Source of the DNA: Coenobita brevimanus
Taxonomy: Eukaryota; Arthropoda; Malacostraca; Decapoda; Coenobitidae
Reading direction: 5' to 3'
NCBI GenBank assembly: GCA_032717465.1
Contig: CM064666.1
Span: 604,001-668,000, forward strand
DNA length: 64,000 bases
This document shows positions 31,036 through 40,370 of the stretch, in pieces (positions within the stretch are counted from its first letter, which is position 1; the number at the start of each line of letters is the position of its first letter). The position numbers and the translations under genes were made by a program. A model generated the notes under the pieces. That model searched no databases, was not told the origin of the DNA, and was given only the letters and a program-made list of their open reading frames with translations.

Positions 31036-31348
31036 ATCACTCCATCTATTATTCCCACTTATGAAGATGGGATGAGATAAGATCCAGAACAAAAGAAAAG
31101 CACAGCATGAAGTGAGAGAGAGAGAGAGGGAGAGAGAGAGAGAATTGAAGGAGATGGGATGGTTGCTTGGAAGAATGTGGTAAGTAGGTACAGGCATGAG
31201 TTAACAAGGCGATATGCAGCTGTCATTTTTCTGCTTTGGTCAGATATAATGCGTCACATTTTGGAAAAGTTATTTATTGGGGAGATCCAGCATTATACTG
31301 TATATTCATGATTAAACTCCAGTGTTTTTGAAATTTGTTTTCCAACAG

Positions 31349-31448
31349 ACTCACCTGTAGCCAGTCACAGCCTCCCGCATGACGAGAGGATGGAAATGCC
31401 GGCTCCTGTGGCAGCGGCGGCAGCATCGAGGTGGTTGATGCGTCTCAG
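31349..31448 (+). CDS. Candidate coding exon of an unidentified gene
   Basis: The acceptor TTTGTTTTCCAACAG is followed by a GC-rich stretch quite unlike its AT-rich flanks. Skipping two bases, the frame is open: SPVASHSLPHDERMEMPAPV then AAAAASRWLMRLR. Two donors are possible: ATCGAG|GTGGTT (after 31430) and CTCAG|GTTAAG (after 31448), the second fitting consensus better. Without splicing the frame continues to a stop near 31467, so it could also be a terminal exon. The Ala run comes from GCGGCGGCAGCA and may be low complexity. No domain recognised; no partner exon located. Confidence 0.3.
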
Positions 31449-31916
31449 GTTAAGCGACAGGCCGCGAGGCTAAGCAGTCTCACACAATGGTCTGGGCTCA
31501 CCATTTCCTGGCCAAAACCTTCATGTATGGTGGTCTGGTGGTTTGAACACCCCAGTCACTGTAACAACCTTCCATTGGTTCAGTCCCCAGAGTTATACAG
31601 GCCTGTAGCCGGGAGGGGGTTCGAGAGGGTCAGACAACTCCCCCACCTGCTTAAAGGTTCACTTTCTCATGGTCTGTTTTTTAATATCATTGCAAAAAGA
31701 GTCACACTCCGTTGTTCAGAAGTTTTGTGCTACTTCTCAACGTCACTTATGCATACACCCAGACCCCCATAACAAGCATGCAACAGACCTATGACTTCCA
31801 GTGCAAGTCCACATTCAGCAGAATAGACCCCACCTTTTAAAAATCTGGCTATGGACCTGTTATTTATATCATTGTATATAAACGACAGGTTGTAATGACA
31901 ATGTATCATAAAGCAC
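31449..31916. other. No gene recognised
   Basis: Contains GGTGGTCTGGTGGTTTGAAC (about 31530), loosely tRNA-like, but no repeat partner was found. Confidence 0.35.
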
Positions 31917-32095
31917 CTTCATCTGTGTGGGGCTTAAATCACTCTAGGTCTAAAGGATGTGTAGCCATCATGTTTTTCTTCTGAGATCCACACACTGCAG
32001 TATGTTGGGATGTGTGGCGTTGAAAGAAAAAACAATTACTCATCCTTTAGACCAGCAATGGGGAGGTGGGTTCATGCTCCACACAGATGAGAGTG
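31917..32095. repeat. Inverted repeat, arms of about 50 bp
   Basis: Left arm TTCATCTGTGTGGGGC ... GGTCTAAAGGATG pairs with right arm CATCCTTTAGACC ... GCTCCACACAGATGAG. The loop is about 75 bp. Could be a small foldback element. Confidence 0.65.
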
Positions 32096-32407
32096 CCTTA
32101 CAGAGTGATGTTATTACCTCCCCCCAGGGGTGATTGGAGGCTTTTTGATCATGTAATTCAATCCTGGGAAGTAGGAAATATCATCTACCTTTAACTATAC
32201 TGAACTGTGATAGCGTCTCCTTGGGTCCCTACACCTCAAAGGAAGCAGTATGGAATCAGCAGTTACAATTTTTACTATCTACATTCATGAGTGTATTTGT
32301 TCCTTAAGAAATTCTGAGTACAGTGAGAGTTACCCACTGTACATTCTGCAGGCTTCTAGCACCATACTCTTAATCTAGTAAAGAGCAAACACTGATTCAT
32401 AACTACA
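32096..32407. other. No gene seen
   Basis: Unique DNA. Confidence 0.4.
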
Positions 32408-32632
32408 GTGCTTTTACCTTAACTTGGCCCAGTTTTTTTGTCCATTTTCAGCTTATTTCACATAGTTCAGTAGCAGACATGGCAACACTGGCTCAACGTC
32501 CTTCCCACATCACTTCTTGACTGGCATCATAGTCTAGTGTTAATCTATTGCAACAACTCAGTATTCAAGATGGAGAGATGGCAATGAAGTTGGAGAGATG
32601 GCAATTTTAGGCCAAGTTAGAGTGAAAAGGGT
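32408..32632. mobile_element. MITE-F reference copy (about 220 bp)
   Basis: Left end CTTTTACCTTAACTTGGCCC and right end GGCCAAGTTAGAGTGAAAAG are inverted complements over roughly 18 bp with few mismatches. The interior reads CAGCTTATTTCACATAGTTC, CACTTCTTGACTGGCATC and AACTCAGTATTCAAGATGG. No frame. Target duplication is not clear to me, so the superfamily is unassigned. Confidence 0.75.
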
Positions 32633-32976
32633 ATAGGGGAAGCACAGTGTGGGAATTGGCCAGGAATAGGTGAGTTCCCGCCTCGGTTTTTCGTTACATT
32701 GAAGTCAGAATCAGACAGAGGCAGCTGTCATGAGTACGAGGATTTGTAGCATATCTCCCCTAACTTCCATAATCTGGGTGACATCCATTTTTTATTACTC
32801 TATTTATTTTCATATGTATGATTTAGAATACTCTTTATTTATCTAAGGCATTTATGTATTTATTTGTTTTATTAATATCTTTCTGTATTAGGTTCTGGGC
32901 ATAGGATTTAACAACCCATTCTGTAAGGCCCAGCAGTTCTCCTGTGTCATCAGTAAACCTCCATAGATGATATTGT
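32633..32976. other. No gene seen
   Basis: Unique DNA. Confidence 0.4.
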
Positions 32977-33345
32977 TCTGTTTATAGCCAGACCCCATAA
33001 TCCTGTAAGGGGTGGCCGTTTGTCTTTGAGTTAGTTGTTTTACGGGGAGGTTCACTAACCCTCCACCAACCCACTTGTTGACATGTAGGGAACACATATG
33101 GGTTGGTTATATGATTACCACCCAGGGTTGTTAATGGTTTCCTGGCTTACAGGAAACCATTAGCTTGTTACTCAGTATAAAGCCACCCGAAAAGGAAAGA
33201 AGAAGAATAAAAAATTGACAGGAAGATGGGAGAAATAGAAAGAGGAGGACAGACACAGAAAAATGCCAGAAGTGAAGGAAGAATTAGTCAATAAAAAGTG
33301 ACAGGAAAGATGGGAGAAACAGGAAGGGAGGAGTACGAGGAATAA
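32977..33345 (-). mobile_element. SINE-B, near full length with small internal duplication
   Basis: Reversed tail TTTATAGCCAGACCCCATAA, then GGGGTGGCCGTTTGTCTTTG, hairpin AATGGTTTCCTGGCTTACAG + GAAACCATTA. The purine-rich 5' segment has the AATAAAAA..TGACAGGAA unit twice (33207 and 33291). Confidence 0.85.
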
Positions 33346-33391
33346 AACGCAAAATGCATCGCAGAACTGTTGGGAATAATAGTACAGTACA

Positions 33392-33521
33392 CCATATGAG
33401 AGGGGGTGTGTGAACTGGGGGGAGGGCATTGTAATGGCAGGGGACAGCGACATGGAAGCGATTTGTTTGTTGCCACCCTTTACAGGATTTAGACGTCTGG
33501 CTATAGATAGATAGATAGCCT
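33392..33521 (+). mobile_element. LINE-A terminal copy
   Basis: CATATGAGAGGGGGTGTGTG, GGAAGCGATTTGTTTGTTGC, tail GGATTTAGACGTCTGGCTAT + GATAGATAGATAG. 5'-truncated. Confidence 0.9.
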
Positions 33522-33939
33522 TATGTCCGGTTCTGGCCTCAACAAAATGAAATCCCAGCTAGACAGCCAAGTAAAAGAGCAACAAAATGAGTCACACAGA
33601 ACATATTTTGAGCTGCCTGATTGTGGGCTATAGGAGTGACTCTGAAGATACTGTTAACACACTCTCTGTAGTGATTTATTCTGCATATTAACAGCTTGTT
33701 GTGCAGCCAGAGAAACAAGTGTATTCCCAGGGTTTGACGAATACATAAGGGGAAAATTTAACTATGCGACGTGCTTACTGGTAGTGATGGGATTGTATTT
33801 GTGTTTCATTAGGTGTAAAGTTTATTCAGACAAAACTGGGATGATTGTTTCTTTGACTACATCAGGGGCTTGAATGGTCAGTGAGTGAGTGAGTGAATGG
33901 CCCATTTGATGGAGTAGATTTTCCAAGTTCTTTGTTTTG
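33522..33939. other. No gene seen; fragment of repeat E near 33668
   Basis: GATTTATTCTGCATATTAAC matches the left part of repeat E. Otherwise unique. Confidence 0.4.
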
Positions 33940-34185
33940 TTTCGTTTATAAAGACTCCAACATGCTTACATGCATCGGCCTTGGTCACCTAATGGCGGCT
34001 GTCCATCCTTCTCGAGCTCTGGCAGCCTCCCTACTCAGTCCCATATCCCTGAGGCCACACTATGACCTCATCCCAGGTCCTTTTTGGCCTGCCTCTTGCA
34101 ACCCTATCCCCAACATTCACGCTTCTCACCTTTTCCCTTTAATTTTTTCCTTGCTCTCTGGACCCTACCTCACCTCATCTTAAGT
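33940..34185 (-). pseudogene. LINE-D 3' end copy
   Basis: Complement reads through KGPGM-like and GRPKRTW-like codons with frameshifts. DNA motifs TTTATAAAGACTCCAACATG, CCTCCCTACTCAGTCCCATA and TGAGGCCACACTATGACCTC match 3948-4180. A GATGATGATGATG run follows at 34203, perhaps the edge of a neighbouring element. Confidence 0.65.
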
Positions 34186-34215
34186 TGGAAAAAGAGGACT
34201 GGTTGATGATGATGA

Positions 34216-34345
34216 TGCAGCTTGATGTCCTCTTGTATGTTATTTATCCAAGCTGTGTTGATATTATAAATGAAAGAAAAAAATAGCCTACAAGAGAATG
34301 TTAAGTTATACAGTAATATGCAGAATAAATAGCTGAAGAGATTGG
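34216..34345 (+). repeat. Repeat E, copy 2
   Basis: GATGTCCTCTTGTATGTTAT then TTATCCAAGCTGTGTTGATA, and later CCTACAAGAGAATGTTAAG, parallels 219-345. Confidence 0.55.
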
Positions 34346-34439
34346 TCTGAAGAAGTCTCGTTACTCGTATGCCACTTAGAAAATGGCCCTGGATCTGCGC
34401 CCTCACACACTCCATTGATTGATTTATTGTTGTTTTTGT

Positions 34440-34640
34440 TGTTGCCTCAGGATAATCTGAAACTTGAACCCAGTGGACTGCAGGCTTAAATGCCCTGCTG
34501 TCATCAGTCATCCTCATTTTAGGGGATAGGGAAATACTGGTAATTGAGGGATGTTTCTTGAGCCAGGCAGTGGATCCACCGGGTTATATCAGTGCCACCA
34601 CATGAAGGCATCTGTCCCCAATGCTAGCTTGTGATAAGAA
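34440..34640 (+). repeat. Repeat I, long copy
   Basis: GAACCCAGTGGACTGCAGGC, TTTAGGGGATAGGGAAATAC, GTTATATCAGTGCCACCACA and AGCTTGTGATAAGAACAATC. The 3' half is duplicated directly downstream. Confidence 0.75.
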
Positions 34641-34659
34641 CAATCAAGAGGCCTATTCC

Positions 34660-34830
34660 ATCTTGTCACCATCCTCGTTTAAGGAGATAGGGAAGTACGG
34701 TTGAGGGATGTTTGTATGGCCAGAATGTGGATCCACCTGTCTAGTAGTGCCACCGCGTGAAGGCATCTCCCTCCAGCACTAGCTTGTGGTAATAGGAACA
34801 ATCAAAGGACCTGTTCCATCATGTAATCTT
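34660..34830 (+). repeat. Repeat I, tandem partial duplicate
   Basis: CACCATCCTCGTTTAAGGAG, GTTGAGGGATGTTTGTATGG, GTGCCACCGCGTGAAGGCAT and AGCTTGTGGTAATAGGAACA repeat the preceding copy. Confidence 0.75.
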
Positions 34831-35054
34831 TCCTTAGCCCTGTGTATATATGTGCTGTACATATTTATAAATATATATTGTGTTGTTATATACTTTGAAA
34901 GCTGAGAATATTGTGATCCATGTACTGTAAGTGAGATATTTGACAGACTCATGTGTACTATGAATACAGTAATGCAAGGACTGATTGGTTGTATTGAAAT
35001 CCTTACTACACACACACACACACACACACCAAATGTCTGCTGAATTTATGGTGT
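34831..35054. other. No gene; (CA)n at 35009-35030
   Basis: AT-rich unique DNA with a CA microsatellite. Confidence 0.45.
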
Positions 35055-35495
35055 TTGGTTGTGGCGACCATCATCCACTCACTTGATGTAATGCTGCCTA
35101 CTTCTTCCTTCACCTCCATCATTATTCTTTTTCTGTGTCTGACCTCTCTTCCTCCCGTTCTGTCACTTTGCTACTCTTCTTTCTTTTTCAGGTAGTTTTA
35201 CACTGAGTGACAAGCCAAATGGTTTCCTGTAAGCCAGGAAACCATTTGCAACGCTGGGTGGTAACCATATAACCGAATTATGGTGCCTGGTGGTTTAGTG
35301 GGTAATGAAGGCATTCCAATCCGATTGAGCCGGTGCAGGTTTATATTCAAGGGATGGTTGGGGTTTATTGCTCACATAATGCCACTCAGGGTTCAGTGAG
35401 GCCGGTCACTCATCGAAAATGTCAGGATCAACTTGCCCAGCCCTGGGCTCCCACTCTCCTCATGCGACAGCACTGGATTAGACGAACGAAGATGA
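35055..35495 (+). mobile_element. Composite SINE-B/SINE-C
   Basis: SINE-B 5' part (GGCGACCATCATCCACTCAC, hairpin AATGGTTTCCTGTAAGCCAG + GAAACCATT) runs to GGTAACCATATAACCGA. It then passes straight into a SINE-C head (GGTGCCTGGTGGTTTAGTGG, A-box-like), GGTGCAGGTTTATATTCAAG (degenerate B-box-like), GGGATGGTTGGGGTTTATTG and ACTGGATTAGACGAACGAAG. The same junction occurs at 9845/9846. Confidence 0.75.
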
Positions 35496-35704
35496 ATCTG
35501 CACTTAAAATCGCAGGTTGCCCCTGATACCACAATGTCTCGTCCAGGTTTCAAAATACGTGCAGTAAAATGGATGATTTTTTGGGGGGTGATCATACTGG
35601 TCGGATGACTGTAGGTGATGTACCAGGATGGAGATACACGCTTTCCAGTATAGCGGACATCATACACACACACACACACACATAGCTGGAAAACTCTTGT
35701 GTGT

Positions 35705-36054
35705 CAGGGCCGGCTTTAATAGGTGCCGCCCCTTGCTAAAGAGCTTGGATAGGGAATTGTGGTGACGGGTCAGCAAGTGCATTTCCTGAGAAACGTATGG
35801 GACGCTGGGCCGCGAGATCTTGCGTGAAAGTGCGAGAGTTACTTGGACCACAGGGAGCCTCCATTGACCTACAAACTCCGCATATTTGGATGCAGGTCAG
35901 TTTTCATGTATTTTTTGCACCTCCTATGTTATAATTTGAGTTTGTATCGTAATCTCTACCTCCGTGAATATGTCAAGCAGCGAGTTATGCGTTATTATGG
36001 CGAAGCCGGGGGCATCACCAAAGATGCCCCGCAGCTCAAAGGTCGGCCCAGGGT
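35705..36054. mobile_element. hAT-like non-autonomous element, 350 bp
   Basis: Left end CAGGGCCGGCTTTAATAGGT. The right end, read in reverse complement, contains CCTGGGCCGACCTTTGAG. Flanking 8-mers TTGTGTGT (35697-35704) and TTGTGTGC (36055-36062) match at 7 of 8, as expected for a hAT target duplication. The flank is GT-rich, so chance is possible. No transposase; an 83-codon frame inside is not supported. Confidence 0.45.
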
Positions 36055-36402
36055 TTGTGTGCATAACAGCAATAGAAAGAAGAGACTTAATTAGCTGTCA
36101 AAATAGGGAGGCTAGTGGATATGGGTGCATGATGTGAAAGTGTGGTCTGTGAACTTTTACTGAGTAACCGGGATTTGGGGAGTTATCTTTGAAACTGACA
36201 ATTCTTTTGAAGCAACACAAAAGGAATGGGAGAAGTATGGCATATGGCATTAAAAAAAAAAAAAAAAAAAAAATAGAATATAGGAGTGAATGATGACTTA
36301 AAATGGTGGAAGCGAAGGGCATTCTTTTGGGGAAACGAATTAGACTTATGACTAGATAAAATACTGGCCTTTGAGTAGAAGTGCTCATATATAAGGTATG
36401 TG

Positions 36403-36540
36403 TAAAAACCAACCCATGTGTGTTCCTACGTGTCAACAAGCGGCTTTGCGGAAGGTAAGTGCCCCTCACCACAAAACACCCAACTCAGAGATAAACTATC
36501 ACTCCTTACAGGATTGTGATGTATGGCTATAGTTTGGAAA
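36403..36540 (+). mobile_element. SINE-B 3' part, 5'-truncated
   Basis: AACCAACCCATGTGTGTTCC, CAACAAGCGGCTTTGCGGAA, CTCCTTACAGGATTGTGATG and TATGGCTATAG. The GATA tail is nearly lost. Confidence 0.8.
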
Positions 36541-36717
36541 TAGGGGCATCTATAAAAGGGAGGGTGGTAATATATGTGTAACTCAAGATTAAGGAAGAAC
36601 TATTCAGGAGGACATGTCAGTGCAGGAAGGAATGAGTAAAGGTGGGTGAAGGAACTAAAAAAAATATATATACAGTATATAAAAATGAAATCAGTCACCG
36701 GATGTAGAATACCATAG

Positions 36718-36915
36718 CCTTGTTATACTAACTTGGCCCAAATTTCGTCCATTTGCTGCTTATTTTGTGCGAGAGTGGCAGAGAAGACAGTACAATGGCT
36801 TTACATATTTTTCAGATCATCTATTTATAACTAGCAGCATGTTTTAGTGTTAATTATTAAAACTCGGCATTCAGAGTGAAGAGATGGCAGTATTTGGCCA
36901 CGTTGGAGTAAAATG
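36718..36915. mobile_element. MITE-F copy
   Basis: Left TTATACTAACTTGGCCCAAA, right TTTGGCCACGTTGGAGTAAA. The interior reads TTTATAACTAGCAGCATGTT and AAACTCGGCATTCAGAG. Confidence 0.7.
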
Positions 36916-36964
36916 AGTAGGCTGTGACTAAAGATAAAATGGAGGCAAAGAACACACTGGGGGA

Positions 36965-37035
36965 AGACAGACTTGATATACTTTAATGACGACCCTTCAT
37001 GGGATTATGGCATCGGGCTGTAGATAGGCAGATAG
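36965..37035 (+). mobile_element. LINE-A/SINE-B shared 3' tail fragment
   Basis: CGACCCTTCATGGGATTATG then GCATCGGGCTGTAGATAGGC. Too short to assign to the LINE or the SINE. Confidence 0.6.
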
Positions 37036-38235
37036 AAATGTTTTAGTGCACTGTAAATAAGATACTGCAGTCTTCATAGGGCATCGCCATAAGGCAGTAT
37101 CTTCAGGAACGTAAGTACAGTGATGGACTCTTGGTATGGCAGATCCTTAGTGTGAGAAATCTTCCAGGGTTAGGACCTGCTGTACCAGTTATATTCCGTG
37201 TGTGGGTGATGATCATTCATATACCTATTTGTGTGGGGGCATCCTACAAGTGTTCTTTGATGTTGGGTGTAGGTGCGTCATGTACAGATGCAATGATAGG
37301 CTGGCTGTAGGCAGTTTTTCATCTGACAAAACTGGATCACTCCCACAACGAACATTAACTCAGTTGCATAAAATTTGATGACCCATAGTTATGAGATAGG
37401 AATGAGTCCTTGGTTGCTAGTAAAATTTATACTCCATTCTGACAACACTTGGGCAACAACTGAGCTGAAAGAGGTTCCGGATTTCTGGCAGATGAAATTA
37501 AACGGACAATAGCGACGGGGGAGGGTAGCGGGAAGGTACAGGTGGATACCTAGGTAGACGTGACGCTGTAAAGTGCTGTTACCCAGGAGGTGGTTGTAAG
37601 GCAGGCTAGCTTATTGTGAGATGACTAAGGGATGCGTATAGCCTAATATAACCCTGAGTGAGAGGTGGAGTAGGGGATAGACATGTGGGGTGGTAGGTGC
37701 TAATATGTTTCCTATAGGGTGGTGAAAATGCCAAATGATTTTACGTTGATTTTTTATTTTTAATACAATGGAAAAGTTGTTCATGGTATTTATGACCCTG
37801 GAGATCTGCAGATGTTGCTGAAGATATTTATTATCACACAAAATGGAAGCAGATGTTACCCAAAGCCACTTCACCAGATAAGTAGGTCAAAAAAATATTG
37901 CACACGTTTGGCGTCTGATCACTTGTCTCGACTTCCTAGCGGATGACGTGTTTATCAAAAACAGTGTATGCTACTGTACGCGAACCAGCTAATGACCTTT
38001 GCAGTGGGTATTGCTGTCCTCAGGAACCCCCGGTGATGAGAGCCTAATTAACCTCTTCAGGTGATAAAAGCTGGATCTCTGCAGTGCCACAGAGCTTTGA
38101 AGTCCCTCACTTGCATAATAATAATGATTAAAAAAAAAAAAAAATGCAGTGACTCTGTTAAGGAGGACAGAAGTGCACTTTCGAATATGAAGAAGATACA
38201 TCAGTGAACAAAGAATATATGATTACATAGGAATA
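37036..38235. other. No gene recognised
   Basis: About 1.2 kb of unique DNA. TATGAGATAGGAATGAGTCC at about 37393 has relatives at 21002 and 39690. A-run at 38132-38146. Confidence 0.45.
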
Positions 38236-38347
38236 GGTTAGAATGTTTGGTTAGGTTATTATAGAATTGGTTAGGTTAGCATAAAATAGGTTAGGCAAGG
38301 TTAGGATAAATAAGGTTGGGTTAACTTACGAAAATTATGTTTAGGTT
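38236..38347 (+). repeat. Degenerate TTAGG-like tract
   Basis: GGTTAGG/GGTTAGGTTA motifs occur about eight times in 110 bp (for example TTTGGTTAGGTTATT, ATTGGTTAGGTTAGC). TTAGG is the common arthropod telomere unit, but units here are dispersed rather than tandem, so an internal telomere-like tract or unrelated low-complexity origin are both possible. Confidence 0.6.
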
Positions 38348-38634
38348 TGGATAAATAGGCACTGAAAAGCCTAAGTCCCTTCACAAATGGCGTTCTAAGA
38401 CGGCGTTCATCTGCCTTCGCGAGCGAGATTTCGTCTCGGTAAACACTACGCTTTTCGCCAGTTTTAAGATAAAAAGCAAAGTTTACTAAATAATCATAAC
38501 AGTTCTTAAAATAATTTCAATTTAGACTGCTGAGTTGAAGATAGCAGACTGCACACTCAGATTGGCCATAGTTAGGGATAAAAAAAAGAATACTACGCAG
38601 TTTTGGACGTCCAAACTTGGTTGTCCATGACCCC

Positions 38635-38710
38635 GATAGCATAAGACAGGGTAACATGGAGGCTGTTCGTTTATTGTCACCTCTCTGGGATTTAGGGGAC
38701 TGGCCATAGA
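38635..38710 (+). mobile_element. LINE-A terminal fragment, diverged
   Basis: AAGACAGGGTAACATGGAGG, CTGTTCGTTTATTGTCACC, GGGATTTAGGGGACTGGCCA + TAGATA. Confidence 0.65.
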
Positions 38711-38721
38711 TATTCAGTTTT

Positions 38722-38910
38722 AACTTGGATTTTCATCTTTGAGAGCTTATTGCTCCTTAACCCGGATCAAAGACAGTACTACGGCTCGACATCCTTTCCA
38801 GAGCACTTCTTCGTGACTAACACCGTATTTTAAAGTTATCTTCTGTTGGAACTCGGCATTCAAGACAGAGATTACCAATTTTCGCCCAGCCGAACCGAAC
38901 ATTGTGTAAA
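38722..38910. mobile_element. MITE-F copy, ends degraded
   Basis: The interior CTTCTTCGTGACTAACACCG, GGAACTCGGCATTCAAGACA and GATTACCAATTTTCGCCCAG matches MITE-F. Left end TTTTAACTTGGATTTTCA is recognisable; the right is weak. Confidence 0.6.
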
Positions 38911-39344
38911 ACAGCTCTCATGGTGGCCTCGAGAATACAAACTGGACATCTTTTACAAATTAACATTGTTCTTCTTTCCATCAGTTTTGGCTAGGAGTTC
39001 ATTTACATAACCTGTCAAAAGTAGCAAATACATTACCAACCATTAAAGAGAATTGTTACTTTAGTTCGTAATATTTAATGGAAATATAACCGTCCTTCAG
39101 CCAAGACCGGCATAATGGGTAGGTAGTGTTGCGAATTTAGCGTTTACGCTAGATTTAGAAATGTACGTCCATTTAGTAGTAATTAACGTTTAACAGCAAG
39201 AAGTATATTTTCTGGAGATAAACAGATTTTACTATTATTCTAGGTTACAGTTCTTTCTAGAGATTTTCAGGAGGCTTCTGTACTTATCGTCAGTTTTATA
39301 GCTAGTTTAGCGGTACTTGTGGCTTTGGATTTGCAGCGTTGCCG
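38911..39344. other. No gene recognised
   Basis: Unique DNA, with CpG more frequent than in the rest of the window toward its right edge. Confidence 0.4.
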
Positions 39345-39531
39345 AGATGCATCGTTCGTGTCGCGCGTGGTCAGTGTTTATTGTGTTTGTGTGATGTGAT
39401 TAAAATTGATTGATTTGCGTCGCTGCGCTTGATATTTACGACAGTCTGCTTGGTTGTGCGTTGATGAAGACCCAGTGGACCAGTGGAGTGACATCGGTGA
39501 CGTATTGTGCAGTGTGGTGTTTGTACATGAG
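39345..39531 (+). other. Candidate first exon / promoter-proximal CpG-rich patch
   Basis: The stretch TGCATCGTTCGTGTCGCGCG...GCGTCGCTGCGC is the CpG-richest in its neighbourhood. It holds an arthropod-initiator-like TCAGT at 39371. It ends with a good donor, ACATGAG|GTAAAT, after 39531. An ATG at 39464 opens a frame of 22 codons to that donor (MKTQWTSGVTSVTY...). Joining to the acceptor at 43893 gives an immediate stop, so any such exon could be untranslated. No TATA box or gene identity seen. Confidence 0.3.
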
Positions 39532-40107
39532 GTAAATATGATTTGTCTCCGAAAGTGGTTGGATGGGATGTTAGGTTGTGTAGGGTGGTGATGGAGATGA
39601 TGGCTATATGTATATTTTTTCCTATGTGACGGAACTGGGGGACAGCTTGGATTGCAGTCGTGGTTGCTTGGAATTCAGTGCGTCCTGTTATGAGATGGGA
39701 ACGGGTCTCCTTGGTTACTAGTCAGATTAACAGTCCAGTGTGACTAAAATATTGTCGTCCTTTTGATTTGTATTGAGTTACGTAAAATAAGCCGCAGAAG
39801 GACGATAATAAAGTCTAAGTTTTATTGGATGTGAGTGGTTAACATCCTTTTGTACGCTGTTTGTGCTGAGTAGGGCAATATTAGGATTTAGGTAACGAGA
39901 ATATTAGCGTCATTAGCAAATTAAATCGCATGTAGGAAAAGGTGTTAGGAAGTATGTGACCCAGCGTGACGTTCGAGTTAACTGAATGGAAGTTTGCCTG
40001 CATATATTTTGTGTAGTTTTTCATGTGACGGAACTGTGCCTTTGAAGATACAGCCTCTGAAAAACAGTAAAAAAAAAAAAATGCTGTAATCATATAACGA
40101 GTCGTAA
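39532..40107. other. No gene seen; MITE-F remnant near 39711-39830
   Basis: ACGTAAAATAAGCCGCAGAA + GGACGATAATAAAGTCTAAG resembles the right half of MITE-F. The rest is unique. Confidence 0.4.
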
Positions 40108-40280
40108 TTAGCTAGGGATGGAGGGAGGGGGAGGTCAAGGATGGGATGGAGGGAGTGGAGAGGTATATGAGAGCGGGGGTGTTTGAGCTGGGAGCCTGAC
40201 AATGAAATGGCGGGAGACAGGGCGAATGGAGACTTTGTGGCCACACTTTACGGAATTAAGGCGTCTGGCAATATATAGAG
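40108..40280 (+). mobile_element. LINE-A 3' end, short copy
   Basis: GAGGGGGAGGTCAAGGATGG, GGAGAGGTATATGAGAGCGG, then a damaged RRFVCG segment (GGAGACTTTGTGGCCACAC) and GGAATTAAGGCGTCTGGCAA + TATATAGAG. Confidence 0.85.
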
Positions 40281-40292
40281 TCTGATATAGTA

Positions 40293-40370
40293 CTTTCACC
40301 TTGTCTTGGCCCAGATTTGTCCTTTGGTAGTTCATCTCGCGTACCTCATGGCAGAACTGAAGCTACGGGT
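40293..40370. mobile_element. MITE-F left-end fragment
   Basis: TTTCACCTTGTCTTGGCCCA, GATTTGTCCTTTGGTAGTTC and GTACCTCATGGCAGAACTGA. The right half is absent. Confidence 0.55.

Noticed and set aside
35843..36094. 83-codon frame and donor-like GATGCAG|GTCAGT
   Set aside because: Largely inside a hAT-like non-autonomous element; no domain or acceptor.
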